Origin: an uncultured Synergistales bacterium
GTDB lineage: Bacteria; Synergistota; Synergistia; Synergistales; Aminobacteriaceae
Reading direction: 5' to 3'
Length of the DNA stretch: 13,597 bases
Assembly: GCA_905233515.1 (NCBI GenBank)
Contig: CAJOEQ010000035.1
Span: forward strand, 3,959 to 17,555
Shown: in pieces, positions 1-8,348 of the stretch
How positions within the stretch are numbered: the first letter of the stretch is position 1
How the letters are laid out: each line of letters begins with the position of its first letter
Position numbers and translations under genes: made by a program
Notes under the pieces: model-generated
Databases searched by the model: none
Told to the model about the DNA's origin: nothing
What the model saw: only the letters and a program-made list of their open reading frames with translations

Positions 1-710
1 GCAAAAACGGGAATCAAGTTCGGCCAATTCTTAGCAAGCGCAAATGTTAAAGCAAAAATTATCGCAAAAATCATGTCAGTTTTTACAGTGAATAACTTGC
101 TGCCGATTAATTTAATTATATTGTGAAGGCTCATTAATGGAATTTCCGGCGAGTCTTGATTTTCCTGCTTAGACTCTATCACTGTCAAAATATTTGACTC
201 GTTATGCGAATTCTTTAGATATTCCCAGTATTTAATTATTTCGCTGAAATCAGAACTTCCCGCGCGCCTGAATCTCTCTAAATAAATTGACTCGCGGTAA
301 TCAAGAATTAAATCAAAAATTTTTGTCTCATAAGCATAAATTAAATTATTATTCGCTGATTTAGTCTCGTGTCTGATTGCGAGTAGATTTGCGCAGAATT
401 TATCAGACCGTTCAATTTTAGCAAGAATTCTCGAAATTGCCGAGTCGTCATAGCCCGTGATTATAGCAATATCTGTAACGTGAAATAAAATTTTAGAGTC
501 GTCATCATGCAAAATCAGATTATTTAGAGATAAATATTTGCGTCTTAATTCGTCATTGCGTTCGTTAATATCGCCGTGAAAATTTCTATAATCATTTATG
601 TAATTGCTTATATTTTCGTGAACTAGCGCGCGTATTTTCCTGAAACGTTTTGACATAGTCTGAAGGCGTTTTATAGTTTTATTTGCTAAATTGAAGGTCG
701 TCATTTGCAT
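1..710 (-). CDS. hypothetical protein, possible HTH plus C-terminal membrane segment (3' end outside window)
   Basis: This frame is open on the minus strand from an ATG at 710 to the window edge (236 codons), so the C-terminus is missing. ATGs at 704 and 656 are alternative starts; none has a strong ribosome binding site. I do not recognise the family. The N-terminal third is basic and helix-rich. Around residues 70-90 the stretch HVTDIAIITGYDDSAISRIL looks like a helix-turn-helix with a TGY-S-I pattern. It is followed by charged segments ending in YRESIYLERFRR. The last visible part, MIFAIIFALTFALAKNW, is strongly hydrophobic and predicts at least one membrane helix. The order (strand-like segment, HTH-like segment, Tyr-rich segment) vaguely recalls RhuM or Rha-type proteins, but the match is too weak for a name. 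It is transcribed divergently from the small membrane genes to its right. Codon use resembles the neighbours, so the frame is probably real. Confidence 0.7.
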   Translation of the reverse strand, partial: MQMTTFNLANKTIKRLQTMSKRFRKIRALVHENISNYINDYRNFHGDINERNDELRRKYLSLNNLILHDDDSKILFHVTDIAIITGYDDSAISRILAKIERSDKFCANLLAIRHETKSANNNLIYAYETKIFDLILDYRESIYLERFRRAGSSDFSEIIKYWEYLKNSHNESNILTVIESKQENQDSPEIPLMSLHNIIKLIGSKLFTVKTDMIFAIIFALTFALAKNWPNLIPVF

Positions 711-716
711 TCGATT

Positions 717-758
717 TTGTGAATCTCTTTCTATAAAATTTTAATAATTATATAACAA
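717..758. promoter_or_regulatory. overlapping divergent promoters, candidate
   Basis: On the plus strand TTGTGA (717-722) lies 17 bases from TTTAAT (740-745). This places transcription start about 25 bases before the ATG at 778. On the minus strand TTGTTA (758-753) lies 17 bases from TATAGA (735-730), upstream of the ATG at 710. Both are partial sigma-70 matches in AT-rich DNA. The 67-base divergent gap must contain promoters for both directions, but the exact boxes are a guess. Confidence 0.35.
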
Positions 759-777
759 AATGGAGGTAAAATTTTTT

Positions 778-1176
778 ATGAATATTGCTGTGTTTATTCT
801 TTCTATAATAGGCGGAATTGCAATAATCAGCCAAATTATGCCAGTTTTAGAAGTTGTCTTTATGCTTGCTAATTCTGAAATAATGCCGTCCGGGAGCATT
901 GTATTTATTTTCGTGATTATAGCTGCTGCTATTTTGCTTATTATAGGCGGCTTTATGTCTTGGAGGCGCAAGGAAAAAGCAAAAATAATTTTATGGATCT
1001 GCGCTGTATTATTCGGGATATTTACGTTATTAGGTTCATTTGCTAGAAATGGCGGTAATTTTCACGAGGATTTAGGCGTTACGGCTATATTGAGCGTTAT
1101 ATGCGCAGTAATGACTCATTATGACATGAAAAAATTTTTAGCGCGTCAAAATCAGAATCAGAATCAGGAAGCTTAA
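778..1176 (+). CDS. small multi-pass inner-membrane protein, unknown function
   Basis: The start is set at 778 because GGAGGT at 762-767 is an excellent ribosome binding site 10 bases upstream. The in-frame ATG at 760 overlaps that site and is rejected. The product is 132 residues. Hydrophobic stretches at about 2-26, 40-62, 71-90 and 100-114 suggest four membrane helices. A short basic loop (WRRKEKAK) follows the second helix and would face the cytoplasm. The tail is hydrophilic and rich in Gln and Asn (a QN repeat). I do not recognise a named family. It is followed 3 bases later by a second small membrane protein, so the two are probably translated from one transcript and may interact. There are no catalytic motifs. 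Confidence 0.85.
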   Translation: MNIAVFILSIIGGIAIISQIMPVLEVVFMLANSEIMPSGSIVFIFVIIAAAILLIIGGFMSWRRKEKAKIILWICAVLFGIFTLLGSFARNGGNFHEDLGVTAILSVICAVMTHYDMKKFLARQNQNQNQEA

Positions 1177-1179
1177 CAA

Positions 1180-1359
1180 ATGGACATAATATCAATTATT
1201 TACGTTATCGCCGGCTATCTTGCAGTACCTCATACAATATGGGCAGATAAAGTTATAATCGGCACTGACCTTTTTACTCGCAGATTTATATTAGGCTTAT
1301 TGCTCGGCTGGATATTAATTCCGTGGTGGATACTAAAAATTTTCCTGTCAGGCAAATAA
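1180..1359 (+). CDS. 59-residue membrane protein, unknown function
   Basis: ATG at 1180 is preceded by AGGAAG (1166-1171) at a spacing of 8, inside the end of the previous gene; the intergenic gap is 3 bases. The frame runs 59 codons to TAA at 1357-1359, just before a terminator. The peptide starts MDIISIIYVIAGYLAVPHTI, forming one membrane segment. A short polar part containing DKVIIGTDLFTRR follows. A second very hydrophobic, Trp-rich helix (LGLLLGWILIPWWILKIFL) closes the protein. Two helices with a basic loop between them are predicted. The ribosome binding site, coupling to the upstream gene and placement directly before a terminator argue that this short frame is real. No function can be given from sequence. 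Confidence 0.7.
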   Translation: MDIISIIYVIAGYLAVPHTIWADKVIIGTDLFTRRFILGLLLGWILIPWWILKIFLSGK

Positions 1360-1368
1360 TAAAAAATT

Positions 1369-1414
1369 TCTCCCTTTCACGCTTTTATTTTATCAGTGTG
1401 TCAGGGAGATTTTA
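1369..1414. terminator. bidirectional intrinsic terminator
   Basis: TCTCCCT (1369-1375) pairs with AGGGAGA (1403-1409), giving a 7-bp stem with a long loop. It is flanked by TTTTATTATT on the plus side and by an A-rich run (a T tract for minus transcripts) on the left. It sits between convergent operons: the small membrane genes ending at 1359 and the FtsB/DivIC-type gene ending at 1415. It would therefore serve both. Confidence 0.7.
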
Positions 1415-1714
1415 TTATTCTGAAATTTTTGGAGCATTGTCGGGACTCTTAAGCAATATAACCCGTTCGCCTTGAGTTACTAGATTATATTGTTCACGCG
1501 CAAGATGTTCGATTCCTTCTTGAGTTTTATAGAATGAAACTTTTTCTTGATAGTCCCTGACACTGTCCTTTTTTTGCTGTAAAACTATTTCGCCGCGCGA
1601 TATGGCCTCTCGAATTTGAGCGATTCTATCAAGTTCGATTCTGTAATAAGTAAACGCAATCGCAATTAATAATACAGCAATCACTATGAAAAAAATTTTC
1701 TTAATCGACGGCAT
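1415..1714 (-). CDS. FtsB/DivIC-type septum formation initiator
   Basis: This 99-residue bitopic membrane protein is of the FtsB/DivIC type. In the family, the FtsQ-FtsB-FtsL (DivIB-DivIC-FtsL) complex sits at the division site and activates septal wall synthesis. A short basic cytoplasmic N-terminus (MPSIKK) precedes one membrane helix at about 7-23. A coiled-coil stretch at about 26-65 is rich in Glu, Gln, Arg and Lys with hydrophobic spacing. The C-terminal segment EGIEHLAREQYNLVTQGERV matches the family signature in which an 'ARE.(x)L(x)V(x)GE' motif ends the protein. The gene starts 2 bases after argS, with a weak GAAAG ribosome site inside the end of argS, so translation is probably coupled. 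It is the last gene of the operon. FtsB and DivIC cannot be distinguished without alignment. Confidence 0.85.
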   Translation of the reverse strand: MPSIKKIFFIVIAVLLIAIAFTYYRIELDRIAQIREAISRGEIVLQQKKDSVRDYQEKVSFYKTQEGIEHLAREQYNLVTQGERVILLKSPDNAPKISE

Positions 1715-1716
1715 TA

Positions 1717-3390
1717 TTACATTCTTTCAGGAGCATTTACTCCTAAGAGTTCAAGACATGAAGCAATAACTATTTTTGCTGCCTTAATTAATTTAACTCG
1801 TCCCAGCGCAATTTTTTTATCAGGTTCGTCAATAATTCGATTTGTATTATAAAACGAATGAAAGACTCCAGCGAGATTTAATACATAACTCGTTAAAACT
1901 TGAGGAGCTAATTGATTTGAGGCCTCACGAACTGAGTCAGGATATTTTGCTAGAGTGTCAGCGAGTTCCTTTGCGTTATGCTCGTTAAAAATTTCGCAAT
2001 TAATTTCGTCGTCATCATCAATAAATAAATTTCTTTTCTCGATCTCGCGTAAAATTCCCGAAATTCTTGCATGAGCGTATTGCACGTAAAAAACTGGATT
2101 CTCGTTTGATTGCCTCTTAGCTAAATCTAAATCAAAATCTAACTGTGAGTCGCTCCTTCTCATCAAGAAAAAGAATCTAGCAGCGTCGACTCCTGCCTCG
2201 TCAAGTACTTCTTTAAGCGTGATAAATTCTCCTGAACGAGTTGACATGTTGACAGATTTGCCCTCACGAATTAAATTTACAAGCTGAATTAACAGGACTT
2301 CGAAATCATCGGGATTTTTGCCCATTGCTTTAATTGCTGCTTTCATTCTAGCTATATAACCGTGATGATCTGCTCCCCATACGTCTATAACTCGTTGAAA
2401 TTCGCGCGTTATAAATTTATTTCTGTGATAGGCAATATCTGACGCAAAATAAGTCGGGACTCCGTTAGCTCTGATTAAGACTCTATCTTTGTCATCGCCT
2501 ATAGTGTCTTCAGTTTTGAACCATAAAGCACCGTCTGACTCATAAGCAAATCCCCGAGCTTTTAAATCTTCCATTGCAGAATTAACTAAATTATTTGCGT
2601 GTAAATAGCCTTCTGGGAAGAAATTATCAAATTCAACCCTGAAAAATTTTAAATCGTCTTTTATGCCTGACATTATTTTATCTGCCGCATAAGTCTTGAA
2701 ATAATTTAGGCTCTCTTCTCTTGGAACGTCTAAAAATTTTCTGCCCTCAAGATTTATAATTTCCTGCGCTAAATCGTAAATATAATCGCCTTTGTAGCCG
2801 TTTTCGGGGAATTCTGACTCTTGGCCTAATAACTCAAAATATCGCGCTTGAGTCGACTTCCCTAAATTTATAATTTGCAAGCCTGAGTCATTTACGTAAT
2901 ATTCCCGCTGAACGTCCCAGCCAGTAAATTTAAGAATTCTTGCTACAACATCACCGACTGCCGCGCCCCTTCCGTGTCCTATGTGTAATGGCCCGGTTGG
3001 ATTCGCACTGACAAATTCAACTTGAATGCGTTGATTATTGCCGAGATTAACAGCTCCGTAAGAATTGCCCTGATTCAAGATACTTGCGATTACTTGAGAA
3101 TAAAATTTATTCGACAAGAAAATATTTACAAATCCCGGAGCAGCAACGTTTATTTTTTCTATTACGTCAGATTTTATATTTTCAGCGATTTTGTTAGCAA
3201 TATCAAGCGGCTTATTTCTCAAAATTTTAGCGAGTTTTAATGCTGTGCTTGCTGCTCTGTCGCCGTATTCGGAGTCTCTAGGTGTCTCAAAAACTGCGTC
3301 GCTGTTCTCAATGCCTAATAAATTAATTGAGTCCCTTAACGCCTGATTTAAATTTATGACTGCCTGATTTTCACCTGAAAAATTATTCAT
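1717..3390 (-). CDS. argS: arginyl-tRNA synthetase
   Basis: This class I synthetase charges tRNA-Arg with arginine using ATP in the cytoplasm. An N-terminal Arg-tRNA-synthetase domain occupies about residues 5-85. The catalytic core has the family signature NPTGPLHIGHGRGAAVGD with the HIGH motif. The KMSKS-equivalent is VNMSTR, the usual relaxed form in ArgS. The C-terminal DALR-type helical anticodon domain covers roughly the last 120 residues, ending ELLGVNAPERM. The length of 557 residues is normal. The start is ATG at 3390. The in-frame GTG at 3399 overlaps the ribosome site GAAGGTG (3405-3399), which lies 8 bases upstream of the ATG. Twelve bases separate it from the upstream secreted-protein gene, so it belongs to the secA operon. 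No missing residues were noticed. Confidence 0.97.
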   Translation of the reverse strand: MNNFSGENQAVINLNQALRDSINLLGIENSDAVFETPRDSEYGDRAASTALKLAKILRNKPLDIANKIAENIKSDVIEKINVAAPGFVNIFLSNKFYSQVIASILNQGNSYGAVNLGNNQRIQVEFVSANPTGPLHIGHGRGAAVGDVVARILKFTGWDVQREYYVNDSGLQIINLGKSTQARYFELLGQESEFPENGYKGDYIYDLAQEIINLEGRKFLDVPREESLNYFKTYAADKIMSGIKDDLKFFRVEFDNFFPEGYLHANNLVNSAMEDLKARGFAYESDGALWFKTEDTIGDDKDRVLIRANGVPTYFASDIAYHRNKFITREFQRVIDVWGADHHGYIARMKAAIKAMGKNPDDFEVLLIQLVNLIREGKSVNMSTRSGEFITLKEVLDEAGVDAARFFFLMRRSDSQLDFDLDLAKRQSNENPVFYVQYAHARISGILREIEKRNLFIDDDDEINCEIFNEHNAKELADTLAKYPDSVREASNQLAPQVLTSYVLNLAGVFHSFYNTNRIIDEPDKKIALGRVKLIKAAKIVIASCLELLGVNAPERM

Positions 3391-3402
3391 GATTAACACC
3401 TT

Positions 3403-5124
3403 CTATTTTATCGGTATATTACGAGTTGAAAACGCTTGCCACTGATTAATACAATTCTGCAATAAAGCTAAATTACCCGCCGTGATAGTCTGCAAATTCA
3501 CAGCAAATTTTGATGAGGCCTCAAAACTGTGTAGTCTGCTCCTGCTCTCATCAGTATAATTAATTTTGTCCTGATTTCTCGGAGTCTTACCCGTTATTAA
3601 AGCCTGCTTGCCATTTTTCGGGAATTCTATATTTATTTCCTGCTCAATTATGAACGGGAATAATAATTCAATTGGTGACTCTTTATTTGCTAAATTTCTC
3701 ACAGTTACAGGCTCAAAAACTGGAGGTATAGCGAGCCAACGAACTCCGCCGCCTGAAATTCCCGGTTTATTTGTTATATTAAATACTATTACGGGAGTCC
3801 CCTTCACTTTCTGCAATTTGACATTATTATAATTAGTCAGTCCCGGAAATAATGAGAGTAACGCGCCTCTTGCTGTCCCGTCCGTAGGATTATCACCGAG
3901 TAATAAAGCACTCCAGCCGCCTCTGAGAATTACACGTATTGTGCCGCTCAATCTTGCGTCATTGTCTAGTTTGAGATTCATTACAGCAGTTAATTTATTC
4001 TCAGCATAAGAACTTGAAGGCAGCCGGCGGGGATTTAATTTATTTTCCTTGCTGACTGTGTAAATTTTTGAGCCTGCTAATAATTTCGGGTCATCTAAAT
4101 TGTGAAACTCAAAATCTTTCACGCCCTGAACATGTAAAACAGGATCATAAAAAATTGACTCACATAGCGGCGTATTCTCGTCGGGCTCAAATGGAATTAA
4201 CCAAGCTAACGAGGCATTAATTTTTTGTCCTGAAAGCCAGTATTTAGCAAGTTTTATTTTTTCTGCTCGAGTCCATGCACCTGACTCGGGAATTTTGCGG
4301 GGGAATAGACTTTCAGCTAAATTTATTTCAGGCTGCTTAGTTAAATATGCGATTAAACTTTTAGGAGTAAATTTTTTAAGCGGCGCAGAAATTAAATCAA
4401 CTTCTTCAACATTTCGCAGTAATGGCGCGAGTCCTGAATTACCTTTTTTGACGCTGAAGGCAACTCCACCGCGTGAGAGTCTTGCAATTTCTCCGGCATT
4501 CGTATATGGATCTAGATTTATACGCCGCCAAGTGTAAAGATTTTCGCCGTCAATTTCTTCTTGTTCGGGTGAGATTCTTTCAGGGAATGTGCGAAAAGTT
4601 AATTTATTTGCTGAAGTAATTTCGACGATTGACTCCCAGACTCTTAAATCTTCCTGAAACCAGCAAAGCCCCTCGATTTCTAATTTTTCGGGGTAAATTT
4701 CCTTCCATGACAGGACAATAATATAATCTTCAGGGAGTCCCGAAAAATTTACAGCTTGATAGCTTGAATTATCTTCAGGTTTTGCACTGCCTATTTTTGC
4801 GCCGCTTGCAGGATCATAAATTGACGACTCTATTATTTCAATATTTCCATTTGCAGGCACGGGGATATTCCAATTAAGCCACTTGCTTTCAAGACCTCGC
4901 CGGCCTCTAATAATATAAAGTCTTTCAGCCTCGACTCCGCCGTTTTTTGCGCTTGATATAGCCGTATGCTTGAGCCAAATTATACCCTGTGCATTTGGAT
5001 AAGTCGTAAAATCGGGATTCATTGTGCGCATTCGTGATAAATCATAGTCAATAGCAAATGCATTAACGCTCATACAAGAAATTATTACGAGCGCGAATAA
5101 AATTTTTTGAGTGATATTCTTCAT
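3403..5124 (-). CDS. secreted DUF3857/transglutaminase-like protein, probably non-catalytic
   Basis: The 573-residue product begins with a clear signal peptide: basic MKNITQK, a hydrophobic core, and AFA before a predicted cut after residue 24. No lipobox is seen. The middle (about 40-200), with stretches such as YIIVLSWKEIYPE, resembles the DUF3857 beta-sandwich found before transglutaminase domains in periplasmic proteins. Residues about 280-335 align by eye with a transglutaminase core: a helix AEKIKLAKYWLSGQKINASL followed by FYDPVLHV. In active enzymes the first helix is preceded by a catalytic Cys (G-x-C) and the second strand carries His. Here the positions read GAW and DP, so catalysis is unlikely. 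The C-terminal half is unassigned. The start has AAGGGGG inside the end of secA, and the intergenic gap is 3 bases. Family placement is moderately sure; inactivity is an inference. Confidence 0.75.
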   Translation of the reverse strand: MKNITQKILFALVIISCMSVNAFAIDYDLSRMRTMNPDFTTYPNAQGIIWLKHTAISSAKNGGVEAERLYIIRGRRGLESKWLNWNIPVPANGNIEIIESSIYDPASGAKIGSAKPEDNSSYQAVNFSGLPEDYIIVLSWKEIYPEKLEIEGLCWFQEDLRVWESIVEITSANKLTFRTFPERISPEQEEIDGENLYTWRRINLDPYTNAGEIARLSRGGVAFSVKKGNSGLAPLLRNVEEVDLISAPLKKFTPKSLIAYLTKQPEINLAESLFPRKIPESGAWTRAEKIKLAKYWLSGQKINASLAWLIPFEPDENTPLCESIFYDPVLHVQGVKDFEFHNLDDPKLLAGSKIYTVSKENKLNPRRLPSSSYAENKLTAVMNLKLDNDARLSGTIRVILRGGWSALLLGDNPTDGTARGALLSLFPGLTNYNNVKLQKVKGTPVIVFNITNKPGISGGGVRWLAIPPVFEPVTVRNLANKESPIELLFPFIIEQEINIEFPKNGKQALITGKTPRNQDKINYTDESRSRLHSFEASSKFAVNLQTITAGNLALLQNCINQWQAFSTRNIPIK

Positions 5125-5127
5125 TTA

Positions 5128-7686
5128 TTAAAGCCCCCTTCCATGACAGTATTTATATTTTTTGCCGCTTCCGCACGGGCATGGGTCATTACGGCCTATT
5201 TTCTCTTTTTTGCCGGAGCCGGGGAGAATGTTATTTTTTTGCGGAGTCTGCTTAAATTCAGGCTTGCTGAATTCTAATTTTTCAGCCTCGATTCTATGCT
5301 GTTCGGGAGTGCTTAAAACTCTGGAACGTAATAATCTCTCACAAAAAGTAACTTTCACGCGTTCTGTCATATCTTGAAATAAATTATATGATTCAAACTG
5401 GTATTCAATTAATGGATCTTTCTGGCCTATTGCTCTGAGTCCTATTCCCCGCCTTAATTCGTCCATTGATGTCAAATGCTCGCGCCAGTCCTCATCAAGA
5501 ATATATAACAAAGTCCCGCTTACTATATCTGCGGCCATCCTGCTATCATAAGTCTTGAACTCTTCAATTTTTGAGTCATAACGTGATTTAATGCCGTCAA
5601 TAATTTCTCCCTTCATGCCTTCCATGTCGAGTCTATTATCAACGCTAGCTATTTTCTTTTCTGATCCAGCACCGAAAATAGATTTTAACTTGGCCGCCGC
5701 CCTGTCAGGTTCGCAATTTGAGTTATCAGGGAAGTATTTATCAAGAATCCCATTAATAACGCCCTCGAAAATGTCCCAGCCGTATTTTGGCATTTCTTCA
5801 GGAGGAGTCGTTAAAATTGCCTCACGTTCTGCGTAAATTGCCTCACGCTGTTGATTCATGACGTTATCATAAGCAAGTAACTGTTTACGAATATCAAAAT
5901 GTAATTCTTCGACTTTTTTCTGTGAGTTCTCAATTATTTTTGTGAGCATTGATGACTCAATAGCCTCACCGTTTTTCATGCCTAATTTGCTCATTAACGG
6001 CTGAATCCTGTCAGATCCGAATAAACGCAATAAATTATCTTCTAACGACAAATAAAATCTTGACGCGCCCGGATCTCCCTGACGACCTGAACGCCCCCGC
6101 AATTGATTATCTATACGTCTTGACTCGTGTCTTTCTGTGCCGATTATGGCGAGTCCCCCGTTTTTAACGACTCTATCATGTTCGGCCAAGTCCGGAGGAT
6201 TCCCGCCGAGCATTATATCCGTTCCGCGTCCTGCCATGTTAGTAGCAACTGTTACAGCACCTTCACGCCCTGCCTGAGCAATAATTAAAGCCTCCTGCTC
6301 ATGATATTTCGCGTTTAAAACGTGATGAGGAATTTTGCGAGCCTTTAATAATTTGCTGACTCTCTCTGAATTCTCGATTGAAGTAGTACCGACTAAAACC
6401 GGCTGGCCTCGTTTATGACAGTCTTCTACCTCGTCAGTAACTGCGCTGTATTTTTCCTGTTCAGTCGCGAAAATTACATCAGGATAATCAACGCGAATCA
6501 TCTTTTTATGAGTCGGAATTGTTACAACCTGAAGGCCGTAGATTTCCTTAAATTCTTCTGCTTCAGTGGCTGCTGTTCCTGTCATGCCTGCTAATTTATG
6601 ATACATTCTGAAATAATTTTGAAGTGTTATAGTAGCAAGTGTCTGACTTTCACGCCCGATTTTGACTCTTTCTTTAGCTTCAATTGCCTGATGTAAACCT
6701 TCAGAGTACCGCCGCCCTATCATGAGCCGCCCCGTGAACTCGTCAACAATTATAACTTCACCATCTTTAACAACATAATCAATATCGCGTTTATATAAAG
6801 TATGAGCCTTTAGAGCCTGTGTTACTCTATGTGCTAAATCAGAATGTGCAAGTTCAGAGAAAAGCCCGGGAATCTTTAAATACTGCTCACAATTTTGAAT
6901 CCCCGTTTCAGTCATTGAGATACTGCGTTCCTTCTCGTCCTTCTCAAAGTCTCGGCCTTCTTTCAAGTATCTTGCTGCTGAGTCTGCCTTAACGTATAAA
7001 CTTGTGTCATCGTCTGAGGCTCCGGAAATTATCAGGGGAGTTCTTGCTTCGTCTATTAAAATCGAGTCAACCTCGTCAACAATGCAGAAATTATGACCTC
7101 TTTGAACTTTATCACTTAATCGCAGGACCATATTATCGCGCAAATAATCAAATCCGAATTCGCTGTTAGTCCCGTATGTTATATCAGCTTTATACGCCGC
7201 GAGTCTCTCTTCATTAGGCATATACGGATAAATTACTCCGACATTTAAGCCTAAAAAATTATAAATCGGGCTCATCCATTCAGCGTCTCGTTTTGCAAGA
7301 TAGTCATTAACTGTAACTAAGTGAACGCCTTCACCTTTGAAAGCATTTAATACAACTGCGAGAGTAGCCGCTAAAGTTTTGCCCTCACCTGTTTTCATTT
7401 CTGCTATTCTGCCGTCATGCAAAGCCATCCCGCCAATTAATTGCACATCGTAGTGTCTTAAATTTATAGTGCGCTCTGAGACTTCACGGACAATCGCGAA
7501 AACTTCAGGCAAAATATCATTTAAATCTTGTGAATGGGATCTAAGCTCATTAGCACGTGCCTTGAGTTCTGAGTCTGATTTAGATTTCATATCATCCGCG
7601 TATGAGTTAATTATACCGTTATAAGTCTTTAAAGCTCGGTCATTAGGGTCAAGTCCTAAAATTTTTTTAATGCTGCTAAATATCAA
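5128..7686 (-). CDS. secA: preprotein translocase ATPase SecA
   Basis: SecA is the ATP-driven motor that pushes unfolded preproteins through SecYEG. In 852 residues the expected parts appear in order. These are Walker A (MKTGEGKTLAATLA, about 97-110), the DEAD-type Walker B with DEVDS at 204-208, the preprotein-binding region, the second helicase domain with NMAGRGTDIMLGG, a helical scaffold, and a C-terminal linker. The linker ends in the zinc-binding SEC-C tail (NDPCPCGSGKKYKYCHG, ligands C836, C838, C847, H848), which in the family contacts SecB or the membrane. The start is TTG at 7686, chosen because GGAGGAAG (7701-7694) lies 7 bases upstream and the peptide begins MIFSSIKKILG like other SecA proteins. 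It is the first gene of a four-gene operon with the DUF3857-like gene, argS and the FtsB/DivIC gene. No defect was seen. Confidence 0.98.
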   Translation of the reverse strand: MIFSSIKKILGLDPNDRALKTYNGIINSYADDMKSKSDSELKARANELRSHSQDLNDILPEVFAIVREVSERTINLRHYDVQLIGGMALHDGRIAEMKTGEGKTLAATLAVVLNAFKGEGVHLVTVNDYLAKRDAEWMSPIYNFLGLNVGVIYPYMPNEERLAAYKADITYGTNSEFGFDYLRDNMVLRLSDKVQRGHNFCIVDEVDSILIDEARTPLIISGASDDDTSLYVKADSAARYLKEGRDFEKDEKERSISMTETGIQNCEQYLKIPGLFSELAHSDLAHRVTQALKAHTLYKRDIDYVVKDGEVIIVDEFTGRLMIGRRYSEGLHQAIEAKERVKIGRESQTLATITLQNYFRMYHKLAGMTGTAATEAEEFKEIYGLQVVTIPTHKKMIRVDYPDVIFATEQEKYSAVTDEVEDCHKRGQPVLVGTTSIENSERVSKLLKARKIPHHVLNAKYHEQEALIIAQAGREGAVTVATNMAGRGTDIMLGGNPPDLAEHDRVVKNGGLAIIGTERHESRRIDNQLRGRSGRQGDPGASRFYLSLEDNLLRLFGSDRIQPLMSKLGMKNGEAIESSMLTKIIENSQKKVEELHFDIRKQLLAYDNVMNQQREAIYAEREAILTTPPEEMPKYGWDIFEGVINGILDKYFPDNSNCEPDRAAAKLKSIFGAGSEKKIASVDNRLDMEGMKGEIIDGIKSRYDSKIEEFKTYDSRMAADIVSGTLLYILDEDWREHLTSMDELRRGIGLRAIGQKDPLIEYQFESYNLFQDMTERVKVTFCERLLRSRVLSTPEQHRIEAEKLEFSKPEFKQTPQKNNILPGSGKKEKIGRNDPCPCGSGKKYKYCHGRGL

Positions 7687-7701
7687 ATTTTTACTTCCTC
7701 C

Positions 7702-7886
7702 AAATTATATAATTATTAATTCATGCGATTTTATTCGAGAAAAGATTATCATAATTTGATTTTTGCTACAATCATAAATTATTATAAGCCGGCAAATAAA
7801 TATAATTTTTTGTGCTTTCAATCTTGATAAAATTAATCGTGTATGATATTCTTTGCGCGATTTTAATAGAAAAGAGATTTGAGTCA
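7702..7886. promoter_or_regulatory. divergent secA / iscR promoter region
   Basis: This AT-rich gap must contain promoters for both operons. The best plus-strand candidate is TTGATA (7824-7829), 17 bases, TATTCT (7847-7852). It would start transcription near 7859, about 28 bases before the iscR GTG. For secA, TATAAT (7786-7781) and GATAAT (7750-7745) on the minus strand are possible -10 boxes without a good -35. No convincing IscR-type operator was recognised. An Rrf2 regulator usually controls its own promoter, so an operator near 7824-7860 is expected but not shown. Confidence 0.35.
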
Positions 7887-8348
7887 GTGAAATTATCAAC
7901 AACAGCGCGTTATGGTCTTCGGGCGATGTCATATTTAAGCGTTAACGTAAAAGATTCGCCCATTCCTATAAATGATATTGCTTCAGGTCAAAATATTCCA
8001 GTAACTTTTTTAGAGCAAATACTTATGAAATTAAGGCGCGGTGGACTTCTTGAGAGCGTAAGGGGAGCTCATGGAGGTTATAAGCTCGCAAAAAATTCAA
8101 GTGAAATAACAATCTCTGAAATTCTTTGCGCCCTGAATGAGCCAGTAATCTGGGGAGAATGTCAGACAGAAAAAGGCTGCGAAAATGTTTTAACTTGTCC
8201 GACGTTCAATTTATGGAAGCGCGTTAAATCCGCAGTAGATAATATTTTGACAAGCACGACACTTGAAGAAATTTCAAGCGAAAAAATTTGCAAGGACTCA
8301 GAACGCAAAGCAATACGAGATAAAGCCCTAAGGAGGAATAATTTATAA
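7887..8348 (+). CDS. iscR: Rrf2-family Fe-S-sensing regulator, IscR-type
   Basis: This 153-residue Rrf2 regulator binds DNA through a winged helix (about residues 1-65, including TTARYGLRAMSYLS and the wing RGAHGGYKLA). The start is the GTG at 7887, because Rrf2 proteins begin MKLST-RYGLRAM. The upstream in-frame stretch from 7812 is hydrophobic and unlike the family. Cysteines 92, 98 and 104 show the IscR [2Fe-2S] spacing C-x5-C-x5-C. In E. coli IscR, His107 is the fourth ligand; here residue 107 is Phe, so another ligand must serve or the cluster differs. It is the first gene before iscS and iscU, with 0 bases to the iscS start, which fits autoregulation of Fe-S assembly. The ribosome site is weak (AGAG). 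IscR identity is good; a CymR-like sulfur sensor is less likely given the cysteines. Confidence 0.93.
   Translation: MKLSTTARYGLRAMSYLSVNVKDSPIPINDIASGQNIPVTFLEQILMKLRRGGLLESVRGAHGGYKLAKNSSEITISEILCALNEPVIWGECQTEKGCENVLTCPTFNLWKRVKSAVDNILTSTTLEEISSEKICKDSERKAIRDKALRRNNL

Noticed and set aside
760..777. Earlier ATG at 760 for the small membrane protein
   Set aside because: It overlaps the GGAGGT ribosome site that serves the ATG at 778.
3391..3399. GTG start at 3399 for argS
   Set aside because: It lies within the ribosome binding site GAAGGTG used by the ATG at 3390.
7812..7886. 25-residue N-terminal extension of the IscR frame beginning MLSILIKL
   Set aside because: Rrf2 proteins begin at MKLST, encoded by the GTG at 7887. 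The extension is hydrophobic, overlaps the likely promoter and has no ribosome site.
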